7,248 nucleotides of DNA, taken from NCBI GenBank assembly GCA_015222965.1, contig JADFWF010000295.1:1-7248 (forward strand). The letters run 5' to 3'. This document shows positions 1 to 5,678 of the stretch, piece by piece (the first letter of the stretch is position 1; every line of letters begins with the position of its first letter). Under the pieces are notes generated by a model. That model worked only from the letters and a program-made list of their open reading frames with translations. It was not told the DNA's origin and did no database searches. The position numbers were made by a program, and so were the translations under genes. The stretch comes from Pseudomonadota bacterium (GTDB taxonomy: Bacteria; Pseudomonadota; Gammaproteobacteria; SZUA-229).

Positions 1-7
1 AGGCTTT

Positions 8-37
8 CCTCTGTGGACCTCTGCGCTCTCTGCGGTT
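8..37. repeat. short degenerate tandem repeat, CTCTG-type units
   Basis: Three imperfect units of about ten bases lie head to tail, with the CTCTG core at 9-13, 19-23 and 28-32 (periods of 10 and 9). They end in GCGGTTTAAT. On the minus strand the units read as GCAGAG-type repeats after AACC. From memory, runs of this kind recur between genes in many proteobacterial genomes, but no search was possible. The repeat lies downstream of sixA and no coding role is visible. The array may continue beyond the left edge. Confidence 0.5.
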
Positions 38-113
38 TAATGTTTTGACTTCCGTTTATGGCCGATAGCAGACATCCATTAACTGTAAAAACAACAGCAA
101 AACACCACAGCAC

Positions 114-629
114 TTAGCTGCTACCAACAATCTCTTTAGGCCGGATCAGGCTCTTCAATACACCCTGCCCCGGTTTTTTCAATGCTTCGAGTGAATCCAG
201 AGTAAAACATGCCGCCGCGCAGGTCGTCATTAATTTACCGCTACTGGATAGTGATGGCGGTGAACTGGCAAGATAATCCACGATGTAATCCATACCAGGG
301 TTATGCGCCAGGATCAGTAGACATTGGTCTTCACGCGCATATATTTCGATGGTCTCACGCAAGGTATCCCTGTCTGCCAGATACAGCTGACGATCAAAAA
401 TAATATTTTTTTCATCGACTTGAAGGCTTTTTAACAGCAAGCTGGCCGTCTCCTGTGTGCGCTGTGCTGAAGAGATCACCATGGTATCAGGCAGCAGATT
501 CATCCGTTTCAGATACGCGCCCATAAGCACCGCATCCCCGACGCCCCTGTCATTCAATGGCCGGTCTATATCCGCCGTATGGCTATGCCAGTCTGATTTG
601 GCGTGGCGCATCAATATCAGTTCAAACAT
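114..629 (-). CDS. sixA: SixA-type phosphohistidine phosphatase (histidine phosphatase superfamily)
   Basis: A 171-residue cytoplasmic protein of the branch-1 histidine phosphatase (phosphoglycerate-mutase-like) superfamily, SixA subgroup. The N-terminal LILMRHAKSDW carries the RHA/G signature with Arg8 and catalytic His9. DRPLNDRG at about 22-29 is typical of SixA-like enzymes. SSAQRTQETA (53-62) supplies Arg57, and LAHNPGMD (107-114) supplies the second active-site His109. Known members remove phosphate from phosphohistidine; in E. coli SixA acts on histidine phosphotransfer proteins (ArcB HPt and the nitrogen PTS protein NPr have both been proposed). The substrate here is inferred by family only. 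The ATG follows GAGG after a short 4-nt spacer. The gene is not tightly linked to its neighbours: the next gene upstream is a divergent small ORF. Length is near the family norm (E. coli SixA about 160). Confidence 0.88.
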   Translation of the reverse strand: MFELILMRHAKSDWHSHTADIDRPLNDRGVGDAVLMGAYLKRMNLLPDTMVISSAQRTQETASLLLKSLQVDEKNIIFDRQLYLADRDTLRETIEIYAREDQCLLILAHNPGMDYIVDYLASSPPSLSSSGKLMTTCAAACFTLDSLEALKKPGQGVLKSLIRPKEIVGSS

Positions 630-664
630 CCTGCCTCAATAAGCTTAAAAATAGTAAGTGTTTA

Positions 665-693
665 TTGACATTTACATGAAATGAGAGAATTAT
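665..693 (+). promoter_or_regulatory. candidate sigma-70 promoter for the small ORF at 759
   Basis: A perfect -35 TTGACA lies at 665-670. A 17-base spacer leads to AATTAT (688-693), a four-of-six -10 match; TTATAT at 690-695 is an alternative with a longer spacer. Transcription would start near 700, leaving a leader of about 60 bases before the ORF. The -10 region overlaps a perfect TATAAT on the opposite strand. Called from consensus matching only. Confidence 0.45.
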
Positions 694-694
694 A
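689..694 (-). promoter_or_regulatory. sixA: candidate -10 hexamer for sixA
   Basis: The minus strand reads TATAAT exactly, about 60 bases upstream of the sixA ATG. The matching -35 is poor (CTGTAT at about 712-717 with a 17-base spacer), so an activator or a different -35 would be needed. It sits on top of the -10 region of the opposing promoter, so the two may interfere with each other. Confidence 0.3.
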
Positions 695-707
695 TGACTT
701 AGACAAG

Positions 708-717
708 CTGTATACAG
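708..717. promoter_or_regulatory. perfect 10-base palindrome CTGTATACAG, possible operator
   Basis: CTGTATACAG is its own reverse complement. It lies just downstream of the predicted start of the plus-strand transcript and at the -35 position of the minus-strand promoter, where a bound protein could affect both. It does not match LexA (CTG-N10-CAG), because only four bases separate CTG from CAG. No regulator can be named, and a palindrome of this length can occur by chance. Confidence 0.25.
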
Positions 718-758
718 AAATTCTTTCACCCTAAATGTAAAAAAACGGAGTAATTGTA

Positions 759-869
759 ATGACCACCACTGAATCACTTGGAAATTTTTGCTCAGGTTGC
801 GTTGCCATCGGCATCGTAGCAGTCTCGTTCGCCACGCTGGCAACAGTTATCTGGGCGTTATTCCTCTAG
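759..869 (+). CDS. unlisted small ORF: 36-residue single-span membrane peptide with CSGC motif
   Basis: Not a family I recognise. Thirty-six codons run from ATG to TAG. The N-terminal part (1-14) contains one charge, Glu5, and a cysteine pair CSGC (11-14). Residues 15-36 are entirely uncharged and hydrophobic, ending IWALFL, which fits one transmembrane helix reaching the C-terminus. Support for expression: CGGAG at 746-750 is an almost ideal ribosome binding site with an 8-base spacer, and a promoter with perfect TTGACA lies upstream. It diverges from sixA and converges on the dioxygenase gene. No T-run terminator follows it, so its transcript could run antisense into that gene. Small membrane subunits of oxidases or transporters have this size, but nothing here assigns one. 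The competing minus-strand frame over this region lacks such signals. Confidence 0.55.
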   Translation: MTTTESLGNFCSGCVAIGIVAVSFATLATVIWALFL

Positions 870-900
870 TCGAGTAATACCGCAGCCTGCAGCCACACCC

Positions 901-934
901 AAAAGATTGTTCGTCACCCGTTATCTGACGAACG
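901..934 (-). terminator. Rho-independent-type terminator of the ubi/dioxygenase run
   Basis: On the minus strand, one base after the dioxygenase stop, GTTCGTCA (933-926) pairs perfectly with TGACGAAC (916-909) around a 9-base loop. It is followed by AATCTTTT. The T-run is short and interrupted, so termination may be partial. Read from the plus strand the same stem has no T-run after it, so it would not end the small-ORF transcript. Confidence 0.6.
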
Positions 935-1855
935 TCAGGTGTTGGCTACCCGCTGATAATAGCGCATCCTGTACAACAGACGTTTATGTTCGTCATCCTC
1001 TTCAAACCCAGAACGATCGTGTAACACGTTGTTGCTGATCAGGCCCTGACCAGACTGCAGCGTTCCCCGATAGATATAGGGTGAATCTGTATGCAGATAG
1101 TCGTGCAACAAGGCGACGGCCTCCTGCACCAGCGGATCCTCTTTCCATACGATACTGCGTGTTCTGGCTGTATATCGCATATGCAGATCACCGGCTTTCG
1201 AGATAGAAAAAACAGGGCCATAACGATCAGGTCGAATAACTTCACCTTCTTTATTAATATTCGCGGGTATCATCATTACATCCGGCTCCATTAAAACGCG
1301 GATATAATCCGGATTTTGCTGACGCAGACGAATATAGGCTATTTCATGATCCAGCAGTGCATTCTCACCGCCGCTGGCCGCCGGATTAACACAGTGCAAA
1401 AACAGCGCATTTATCTGGTGGTCCAGAGTATTGTAGTAACCGTCGGTGTGCCAGTGAATGGATTTGTTTGTGTAAGGAATGTAATCACCACGCCAGTCGC
1501 CATCGACAACTCTTAATGCGGTAATGCCGTCATCTGCCCCCCGGTTATCATCAGGTCTAAACAGCTCGAACTGCTGCGCGAGTTTGTCGGGAATATCTTT
1601 ATCAGGGTCATCACCGGTGTTACCCGCGTAGATTGCCATATTGGTTTTTTTGACCAGGTCACGGATAACTTTATATTCCGCTGTACTTAATTTCCTCGGG
1701 TCATCCACCTCGACGATGATATCTTCGATTTCCTGCGGATAATCATCCATCTTGTTTTCCAGCCAGGCATGATACGCAGCATCATTATCCAGGTCGAAAG
1801 GACTGCCCAGTCGATATTTGTCACTGATATGATTTGGTGTCTGTATTGAACTCAT
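935..1855 (-). CDS. TauD/TfdA-family Fe(II)/2-oxoglutarate-dependent dioxygenase, substrate unknown
   Basis: 306 residues from the ATG at 1855. A TTG three codons upstream is possible, but the ATG has AAGG with a 9-base spacer and overlaps the ubiV stop as TAATG, which suggests translational coupling. The iron-binding facial triad is visible: His136-x-Asp138 in SIHWHTDGYYN and distal His279 in NNVLHDRSGF. Arginines at 296/298 (LYRMRYYQR) would hold the 2-oxoglutarate carboxylate. The GGENALLDHEIAY stretch matches the usual TauD/gamma-butyrobetaine-hydroxylase fold. The N-terminal 100 residues or so are less typical and acidic. Known members use O2 and 2-oxoglutarate to hydroxylate small molecules such as taurine, betaines or herbicides; no substrate can be inferred here. 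No signal peptide is seen, so it is probably cytoplasmic. It is the last gene before a terminator. Its pairing with genes for O2-independent hydroxylation is odd, and a role in quinone synthesis is speculative. Confidence 0.85.
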   Translation of the reverse strand: MSSIQTPNHISDKYRLGSPFDLDNDAAYHAWLENKMDDYPQEIEDIIVEVDDPRKLSTAEYKVIRDLVKKTNMAIYAGNTGDDPDKDIPDKLAQQFELFRPDDNRGADDGITALRVVDGDWRGDYIPYTNKSIHWHTDGYYNTLDHQINALFLHCVNPAASGGENALLDHEIAYIRLRQQNPDYIRVLMEPDVMMIPANINKEGEVIRPDRYGPVFSISKAGDLHMRYTARTRSIVWKEDPLVQEAVALLHDYLHTDSPYIYRGTLQSGQGLISNNVLHDRSGFEEDDEHKRLLYRMRYYQRVANT

Positions 1856-2811
1856 TATGTACAACCTTGCTGTTTGTTAGTTATAGGCTGGTCAACGTTT
1901 GCACTGTCCATACCTGCCTGACCATGCCAGTATCCATCACACTCACCTGACATGATATACCGTTGCAGTGATTTTTCTGCTTCATCACTGCTAATTTTTC
2001 CACGCAGGGTTTTATCAAAAATATCGATCACCTGCATTGTATTTCTCGATTGCGGACTGATACGTAACACATCGATTTCAAGATCAATAAGTTCTTCGAT
2101 CTCATGGATCAGATTTTGAGTTTTAGATGATTGCGTCTGTATACCGTTAAGCACCAGGAATGATTCATCTTCTCGTGTTTTCAACATTAAACCATCCGCA
2201 TAATCGAGGCAACGATACTGACAGTCATCTTTTGGTAAATTGTGCGCTCGTGCGGTAAAACATCTCGCTGAGTAAGCCAGTGGCAACCTGCCAAAGGCAA
2301 AAACTTCAGTCTCGACGCCCATCGGGCGGTTCTGATGCATGTCCGTCAGCGTCTCTTTTGACAACTCTACCGGCAGCACCCAGCGCTTCAGGCCAGAGCG
2401 TGCAAGTACTTCAAGGGTACGGGAATTATAGATATTAACCGCCGGGCCCGTGACGAAAGACTGTTTTCCCGACATCAGCTGAACGGCCGTCATATCATTC
2501 GCTTCCACCATATAGTCTTCATTACTGCATATTTTTCGCAGCGCACTCAGCTCTGAATTTGCTTCCAGTAGAGTTAGCGTTGATAACACGACTTCCTTAC
2601 CAGCCTCTTTCAGTAAGCCGGCAATCTGCAACCAGGAATCCGGTTTTAACAGGCGGCGTTTCGAACAAACAGTTTCACCAAGGTAAACTATATCAACAGC
2701 ACTGTCTGCAATGGACTCGTAAAATTTGAATACGTCATCACGCGACCAATAGTATAAAAGCGGGCCCAGGGAGAGTTTTGGTCTTGAGGGTGTTTGGTTT
2801 TGTTTATTCAT
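1855..2811 (-). CDS. ubiV: UbiV, O2-independent ubiquinone hydroxylation protein (U32 peptidase-like family)
   Basis: 318 residues; U32 'peptidase' family, YhbV/UbiV branch. E. coli UbiU and UbiV form a complex that hydroxylates the ubiquinone ring without O2, using prephenate as oxygen donor, each subunit with a [4Fe-4S] cluster. Four cysteines match the UbiV ligand set: Cys49, Cys184, Cys197 and Cys201, with the 13- and 4-residue spacings of E. coli Cys180/193/197. Typical blocks are LGPLLYYW (15-22), VYLGETVCSKRR (42-53) and FAFGRLPLAYSARCFTA (171-187). The polypeptide runs about 20 residues longer than I would expect, with a polar C-terminal tail (about 295-318). The ATG at 2811 has no clear ribosome binding site. 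Upstream lies the repeat-rich spacer after ubiU; downstream the stop overlaps the dioxygenase start. Cytoplasmic. Confidence 0.93.
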   Translation of the reverse strand: MNKQNQTPSRPKLSLGPLLYYWSRDDVFKFYESIADSAVDIVYLGETVCSKRRLLKPDSWLQIAGLLKEAGKEVVLSTLTLLEANSELSALRKICSNEDYMVEANDMTAVQLMSGKQSFVTGPAVNIYNSRTLEVLARSGLKRWVLPVELSKETLTDMHQNRPMGVETEVFAFGRLPLAYSARCFTARAHNLPKDDCQYRCLDYADGLMLKTREDESFLVLNGIQTQSSKTQNLIHEIEELIDLEIDVLRISPQSRNTMQVIDIFDKTLRGKISSDEAEKSLQRYIMSGECDGYWHGQAGMDSANVDQPITNKQQGCT

Positions 2812-2844
2812 GTTTATGTATACTTGTAATTTGGTGCCGCTTAA

Positions 2845-2865
2845 TGAATAACGAATAATGAATAA
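2845..2865. repeat. three tandem 7-base units (Y)GAATAA
   Basis: TGAATAA (2845-2851), CGAATAA (2852-2858) and TGAATAA (2859-2865) are directly joined. Two reverse-orientation copies, TTATTCA twice, lie at 2915-2928. Together they form the arms of the large inverted repeat of the ubiU-ubiV spacer. Confidence 0.7.
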
Positions 2866-2930
2866 TTAAAAACAAAAAACTAAAGAAAAAATGCTTTGAA
2901 TCATTCCAGCCCAATTATTCATTATTCATT
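2850..2930. repeat. 18-base inverted repeat with 45-base loop in the ubiU-ubiV spacer
   Basis: The arm at 2850-2867 is the reverse complement of 2913-2930 at 17 of 18 positions. All but one of the pairs would be A-T, so an RNA stem would be weak for its length. The intervening 45 bases are A-rich on the plus strand (T-rich in the ubi transcript, with TTTTTT runs). The 3' arm touches the base of the next hairpin (2931-2951), so the two may be parts of one element. The function is unknown; possibilities are an mRNA processing or stability element or an inserted repeat. Confidence 0.6.
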
Positions 2931-2951
2931 GCAGTGAACCCCGTTCACTGC
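2931..2951 (-). repeat. perfect 9-bp stem, 3-base loop hairpin over the ubiU stop
   Basis: GCAGTGAAC (2931-2939) and GTTCACTGC (2943-2951) are perfect complements around a 3-base loop that reads GGG in the ubi mRNA. The stop codon of ubiU (2945-2947) lies inside one arm. On the minus strand the stem is followed by AATGAATAATG rather than a T-run, so it is not a standard terminator. It could slow 3' decay of the ubiU message or cause partial termination with the later T-rich loop. Confidence 0.6.
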
Positions 2952-3940
2952 CACGGCCGATGGTAAGCCCCAAGCGTTGTCTGCGAACCTTCCGACACTT
3001 TTGCCAGTGCCTCCATCCAGTCAGCCTGCGCCTGGTAACCCTCAGGGTTTTTTGTACATAAATCAATCGCATCACGCCAGACTTTTGTTACCTGCGCTAC
3101 ATAAGCCGGGCTTCGCTGGCGGCCTTCTATCTTTATTGCCGCAACCCCGACTGACTGTAATTCAGGCAACAGCTCAAGCGTATTCAAACTGGTCGGTTCT
3201 TCGATGGCGTAATAGGTATTACCGCTTACGTTAAAACGTCCTTTGCATAAGGTCGGGTAACCTGCTGATTCACCTTCTGCGTGTCTATCGATAAGTATAT
3301 TGTTCAGCCGTGTTTCAAGGCCGTCCGGTGTTTCATTCCAGCTCACCGCATTGGCGGGTGAACAGGCGCCAAAGGTATTCGGCGACCTTCCGGTAACATA
3401 AGAAGACAGTATGCAGCGCCCCTCCACCATCACACAGAGACTGCCAAAACCAAACACTTCGATCGGAACAGGACTGCTCTCTGCGACCTGCTTCACCTGT
3501 TTAAGCGAAAGCACACGCGGTAATACAACACGTTTTATGCCGAAATTCTGATGGTAGAAATTAATGGCTTCTGCATTCGTTGCCGAACCCTGCACTGAAA
3601 GATGCAGCCGCAGATCAGGCCAGCGGTGACAGGCATAATCCATCACCCCGATGTCTGCCAGGATCAAAGCATCCACACCTAGATCAGCCGCATGATCCAC
3701 CGACCGCTGCCAGCGCTCCCAGCCTGATGGTTGCGGGTAGGTATTGATCGCGACAAACACTTTTACACCACGATCACGCGCGTAGCGAATGCCTTCCTGC
3801 GCACGTTTGTCATCAAAGTTCAGCCCGGCAAAATGCCGTGCGTTGGTATCGTCTTTAAACCCCATATACACAGCATTAGCGCCGTTATCAACGGCGGCTT
3901 TCAGTGACGGTAAATTACCCGCAGGACAAACTAATTCCAT
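2945..3940 (-). CDS. ubiU: UbiU, O2-independent ubiquinone hydroxylation protein (U32 peptidase-like family)
   Basis: 331 residues; YhbU/UbiU branch of the U32 family, partner of UbiV in O2-independent hydroxylation of the ubiquinone ring. The start MELVCPAGNLPSLKAAVDNG is the family N-terminus. Cysteines fall at 169, 176, 193 and 232, the same numbers as the four [4Fe-4S] ligands of E. coli UbiU. Segments around them, such as FGFGSLCVMVEGRCILSSY (163-181) and IKIEGRQRSPAYV (269-281), are the strongly conserved U32 signatures. It is not a protease in the biochemical sense as far as the family is known. The ATG at 3940 lies 5 nt after the methyltransferase stop. The GAGAG before it sits inside the end of that gene with a 10-nt spacer, so coupling is likely. 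The accessory lipid carrier UbiT is not nearby. Cytoplasmic. Confidence 0.95.
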   Translation of the reverse strand: MELVCPAGNLPSLKAAVDNGANAVYMGFKDDTNARHFAGLNFDDKRAQEGIRYARDRGVKVFVAINTYPQPSGWERWQRSVDHAADLGVDALILADIGVMDYACHRWPDLRLHLSVQGSATNAEAINFYHQNFGIKRVVLPRVLSLKQVKQVAESSPVPIEVFGFGSLCVMVEGRCILSSYVTGRSPNTFGACSPANAVSWNETPDGLETRLNNILIDRHAEGESAGYPTLCKGRFNVSGNTYYAIEEPTSLNTLELLPELQSVGVAAIKIEGRQRSPAYVAQVTKVWRDAIDLCTKNPEGYQAQADWMEALAKVSEGSQTTLGAYHRPWQ

Positions 3941-3945
3941 AAACT

Positions 3946-4578
3946 TTATACTCTCTTAAATCTGCAATAAACAAAACTTTGTAACGCACCTTTTGGCGTC
4001 TTATGCTGTTCTGTACTTGTTTCTACCAGCTGAAAATTTTTGCTGAAGATAGCTGCCAGTGACTCAGTGCTGTACTGCACGATATCAAGACCACTGCATT
4101 TTTCCGGCCCGGCAAGATTAAACGTAGCGATGATCGCGTGAGCACCCGGTTCTAACGCATCACTTATCGCTTCTACATAACTTAAACGGTCATCCGCATC
4201 CATAAGAAAATGAAAAACCGCACGGTCATGCCACACATCAAACGGCTTTTCACTTACAAACGTTGTTATATCCTGTTCGATCCATTCGATCTTCTCCGCA
4301 TGTTTCCCCAGCCGGTTCCTCGCCTGCTCGATCGCACTATGCGCGATATCCAGCACTGTTAAGTTATGGTAACCGTTCGCCAGCAGATAATCGACCAGCG
4401 TAGAAGCGCCACCACCGATATCAATAATTCGTGCCGACTTCTTAACGCCCGTAGCTTCGATCAGGGCAAGTGAATTTTCAGGGCACTGTTGAAACCAGCT
4501 GACTTCTGTCGCTGCTCTATCCGAATAGATATGTTCCCAGTGACCCTTTCGATTAAAATTTTCTGTTTTCGTATTCAT
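3946..4578 (-). CDS. class I SAM-dependent methyltransferase, substrate unknown
   Basis: 210 residues with a Rossmann-fold methyltransferase core. Motif I is RIIDIGGGAS (50-59). Post-I Asp77 in LTVLDIA would bind the ribose of SAM, and Asp103 in EQDIT corresponds to the acidic residue after strand 3. DVWHDRAVFHFLM (114-126) is the motif IV region. The N-terminal HWEHIYSDRAATEVSWFQ is characteristic of a small methyltransferase group whose substrates are, to my knowledge, unassigned. It lacks obvious UbiE or UbiG signatures, so I do not call it a ubiquinone methyltransferase despite its place between yhcC and ubiU. It starts 12 nt after the yhcC stop, without a clear ribosome binding site, and ends 5 nt before ubiU. 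A role in quinone synthesis is possible only by context. Confidence 0.8.
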   Translation of the reverse strand: MNTKTENFNRKGHWEHIYSDRAATEVSWFQQCPENSLALIEATGVKKSARIIDIGGGASTLVDYLLANGYHNLTVLDIAHSAIEQARNRLGKHAEKIEWIEQDITTFVSEKPFDVWHDRAVFHFLMDADDRLSYVEAISDALEPGAHAIIATFNLAGPEKCSGLDIVQYSTESLAAIFSKNFQLVETSTEQHKTPKGALQSFVYCRFKRV

Positions 4579-4590
4579 CGGTACGGGTTA

Positions 4591-5562
4591 TCACACGGCC
4601 GAAAACACCAGGGCTTCTGATTCTGGAAAACGGGGCGTATCACCAGACATCTCTTTCATATTCGCTCGCCTTGCCTGTTTGGCCAGTGCCGCGGTAATAG
4701 AGTTTAGTACCTGCCATTTTTTTGAGCACCACGCCGGTGCCAGTAAAACATCCGATGAAGCTGTCCCCGTCAGGCGATGAAAGATGACATCATCCGGCGT
4801 CCGGTTGATAAGCTCAACCACATCAGAAACGTATTCGGCCATCGATATCGGCTGGTATTCACCACGCCGCCATTCATTGGCAAGCTGCGTGCCTTTAACG
4901 ACATGCAGTGGATGAAATTTCAGGCCGTCTACGCCAAGCTCGAGCACACGTTGGTGCGAAGTAATATGGTGCTCTCTCGTTTCACCCGGCAGCCCGAGAA
5001 TAAGATGCGTACAAACTTTAAGGCCACGGCTGCGAGCTTTAGAAATAGCCTCTTCATACTCCGCAAAACCATGCCCTCGATTGACACGATCAAGCGTTTC
5101 ATCAAACGCTGACTGCAGGCCCAGCTCCAACCAGACTTCATAACCTTTATCCTGATAACTCACCAGCAGATCAAGTACCTTGTCGGGCACACAATCGGGT
5201 CTAGTGCCCACATCAAGCCCGATAACATCAGGCTCTTTCAACGCCTCATCATATAAACGGGTAAGTTCACAGACATCAGCATAGGTATTGGTATAGGCCT
5301 GAAAATAAGCGATATATTTTTTTGCCCCGGTGCGTTTTCTCAGGACCTGGCGCCCGGACTCGATCTGGTCAGCAATAAAATTTGGCTGGCGGCCGTTGGG
5401 ACTAAAGGAAACGTTATTGCAGAACGTGCAACCACCGCGCCCGATCGTACCGTCTCGGTTCGGGCAGGTGAATCCGGCATCTATGGCGACCTTGTGTACA
5501 CGTTCTCCGTAACGCGCCAGCATCGCCTGGCCGAAAGTATTTACATATTGTGAAAGGATCAT
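4591..5562 (-). CDS. yhcC: YhcC-type radical SAM protein (TIGR01212 family)
   Basis: 323 residues, close to E. coli YhcC. The radical SAM [4Fe-4S] cysteines are Cys33, Cys45 and Cys48 in FTCPNRDGTIGRGGCTFC. The C-x11-C-x2-C spacing, wider than the usual CxxxCxxC, is characteristic of this family and of the Elp3-like group. Further blocks are YFQAYTNTYA (86-95), GLDVGTRPDCVPD (115-127), WLELGLQSA (144-152) and THLILGLPGE (185-194). The family has no established reaction that I know of. It is the first gene of the run reaching the dioxygenase, downstream of a FNR-like box. The ATG at 5562 has no strong ribosome binding site (GTGTTTTAA precedes it). O2-sensitive cluster chemistry is consistent with expression under anaerobic control. 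Cytoplasmic. Confidence 0.88.
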   Translation of the reverse strand: MILSQYVNTFGQAMLARYGERVHKVAIDAGFTCPNRDGTIGRGGCTFCNNVSFSPNGRQPNFIADQIESGRQVLRKRTGAKKYIAYFQAYTNTYADVCELTRLYDEALKEPDVIGLDVGTRPDCVPDKVLDLLVSYQDKGYEVWLELGLQSAFDETLDRVNRGHGFAEYEEAISKARSRGLKVCTHLILGLPGETREHHITSHQRVLELGVDGLKFHPLHVVKGTQLANEWRRGEYQPISMAEYVSDVVELINRTPDDVIFHRLTGTASSDVLLAPAWCSKKWQVLNSITAALAKQARRANMKEMSGDTPRFPESEALVFSAV

Positions 5563-5587
5563 TTAAAACACGAACTATCGAAGATTT

Positions 5588-5593
5588 ACTATT
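5588..5593 (-). promoter_or_regulatory. candidate -10 of the yhcC-ubiUV promoter
   Basis: The minus strand reads AATAGT, four of six matches to TATAAT. It is placed so that the FNR-like box centre would lie about 43 bases upstream of the start, near the -41.5 of class II FNR promoters. TAGAAA (5598-5593) is an alternative. Weak alone; supported by the box spacing. Confidence 0.35.
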
Positions 5594-5617
5594 TTCTACA
5601 AATACGGTAAAAATTTA

Positions 5618-5631
5618 ATGATCTACGTCAA
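5618..5631 (-). promoter_or_regulatory. FNR/DNR-like box upstream of the yhcC-ubiUV-dioxygenase run
   Basis: The minus strand reads TTGAC-GTAG-ATCAT, matching eight of ten defined bases of the FNR consensus TTGAT-N4-ATCAA. On the plus strand it is ATGAT-CTAC-GTCAA. It lies 56 bases upstream of the yhcC start codon in the only sizeable gap before the run. FNR activation of ubiUV is established in E. coli, which makes the site biologically sensible; which FNR/CRP-family protein binds here cannot be told. Confidence 0.6.
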
Positions 5632-5678
5632 ATGAGGGGGTTTTTAGAAGTGATTTACTTACCCAGGTTCAGCGGACA

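Noticed and set aside
80..124. Weak hairpin CAGC-TAAGT-GCTG at the sixA stop followed by T-rich sequence on the minus strand
   Set aside because: Only four base pairs and a broken T-tract; too weak to call a terminator.
708..717. CTGTATACAG as a LexA box
   Set aside because: LexA needs CTG-N10-CAG; only four bases separate the half sites here.
622..843. 73-codon minus-strand frame over the sixA upstream region
   Set aside because: TTG start with no good ribosome binding site, no recognisable motif, and it covers both the divergent promoters and the better supported plus-strand small ORF.
935..1864. Dioxygenase starting at the TTG at 1864
   Set aside because: The ATG at 1855 has AAGG at proper spacing and the TAATG overlap with ubiV, so it fits better.
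4777..5112. 111-codon plus-strand frame opposite yhcC
   Set aside because: It lies wholly within the conserved radical SAM gene on the other strand and has no family motif; a shadow frame.
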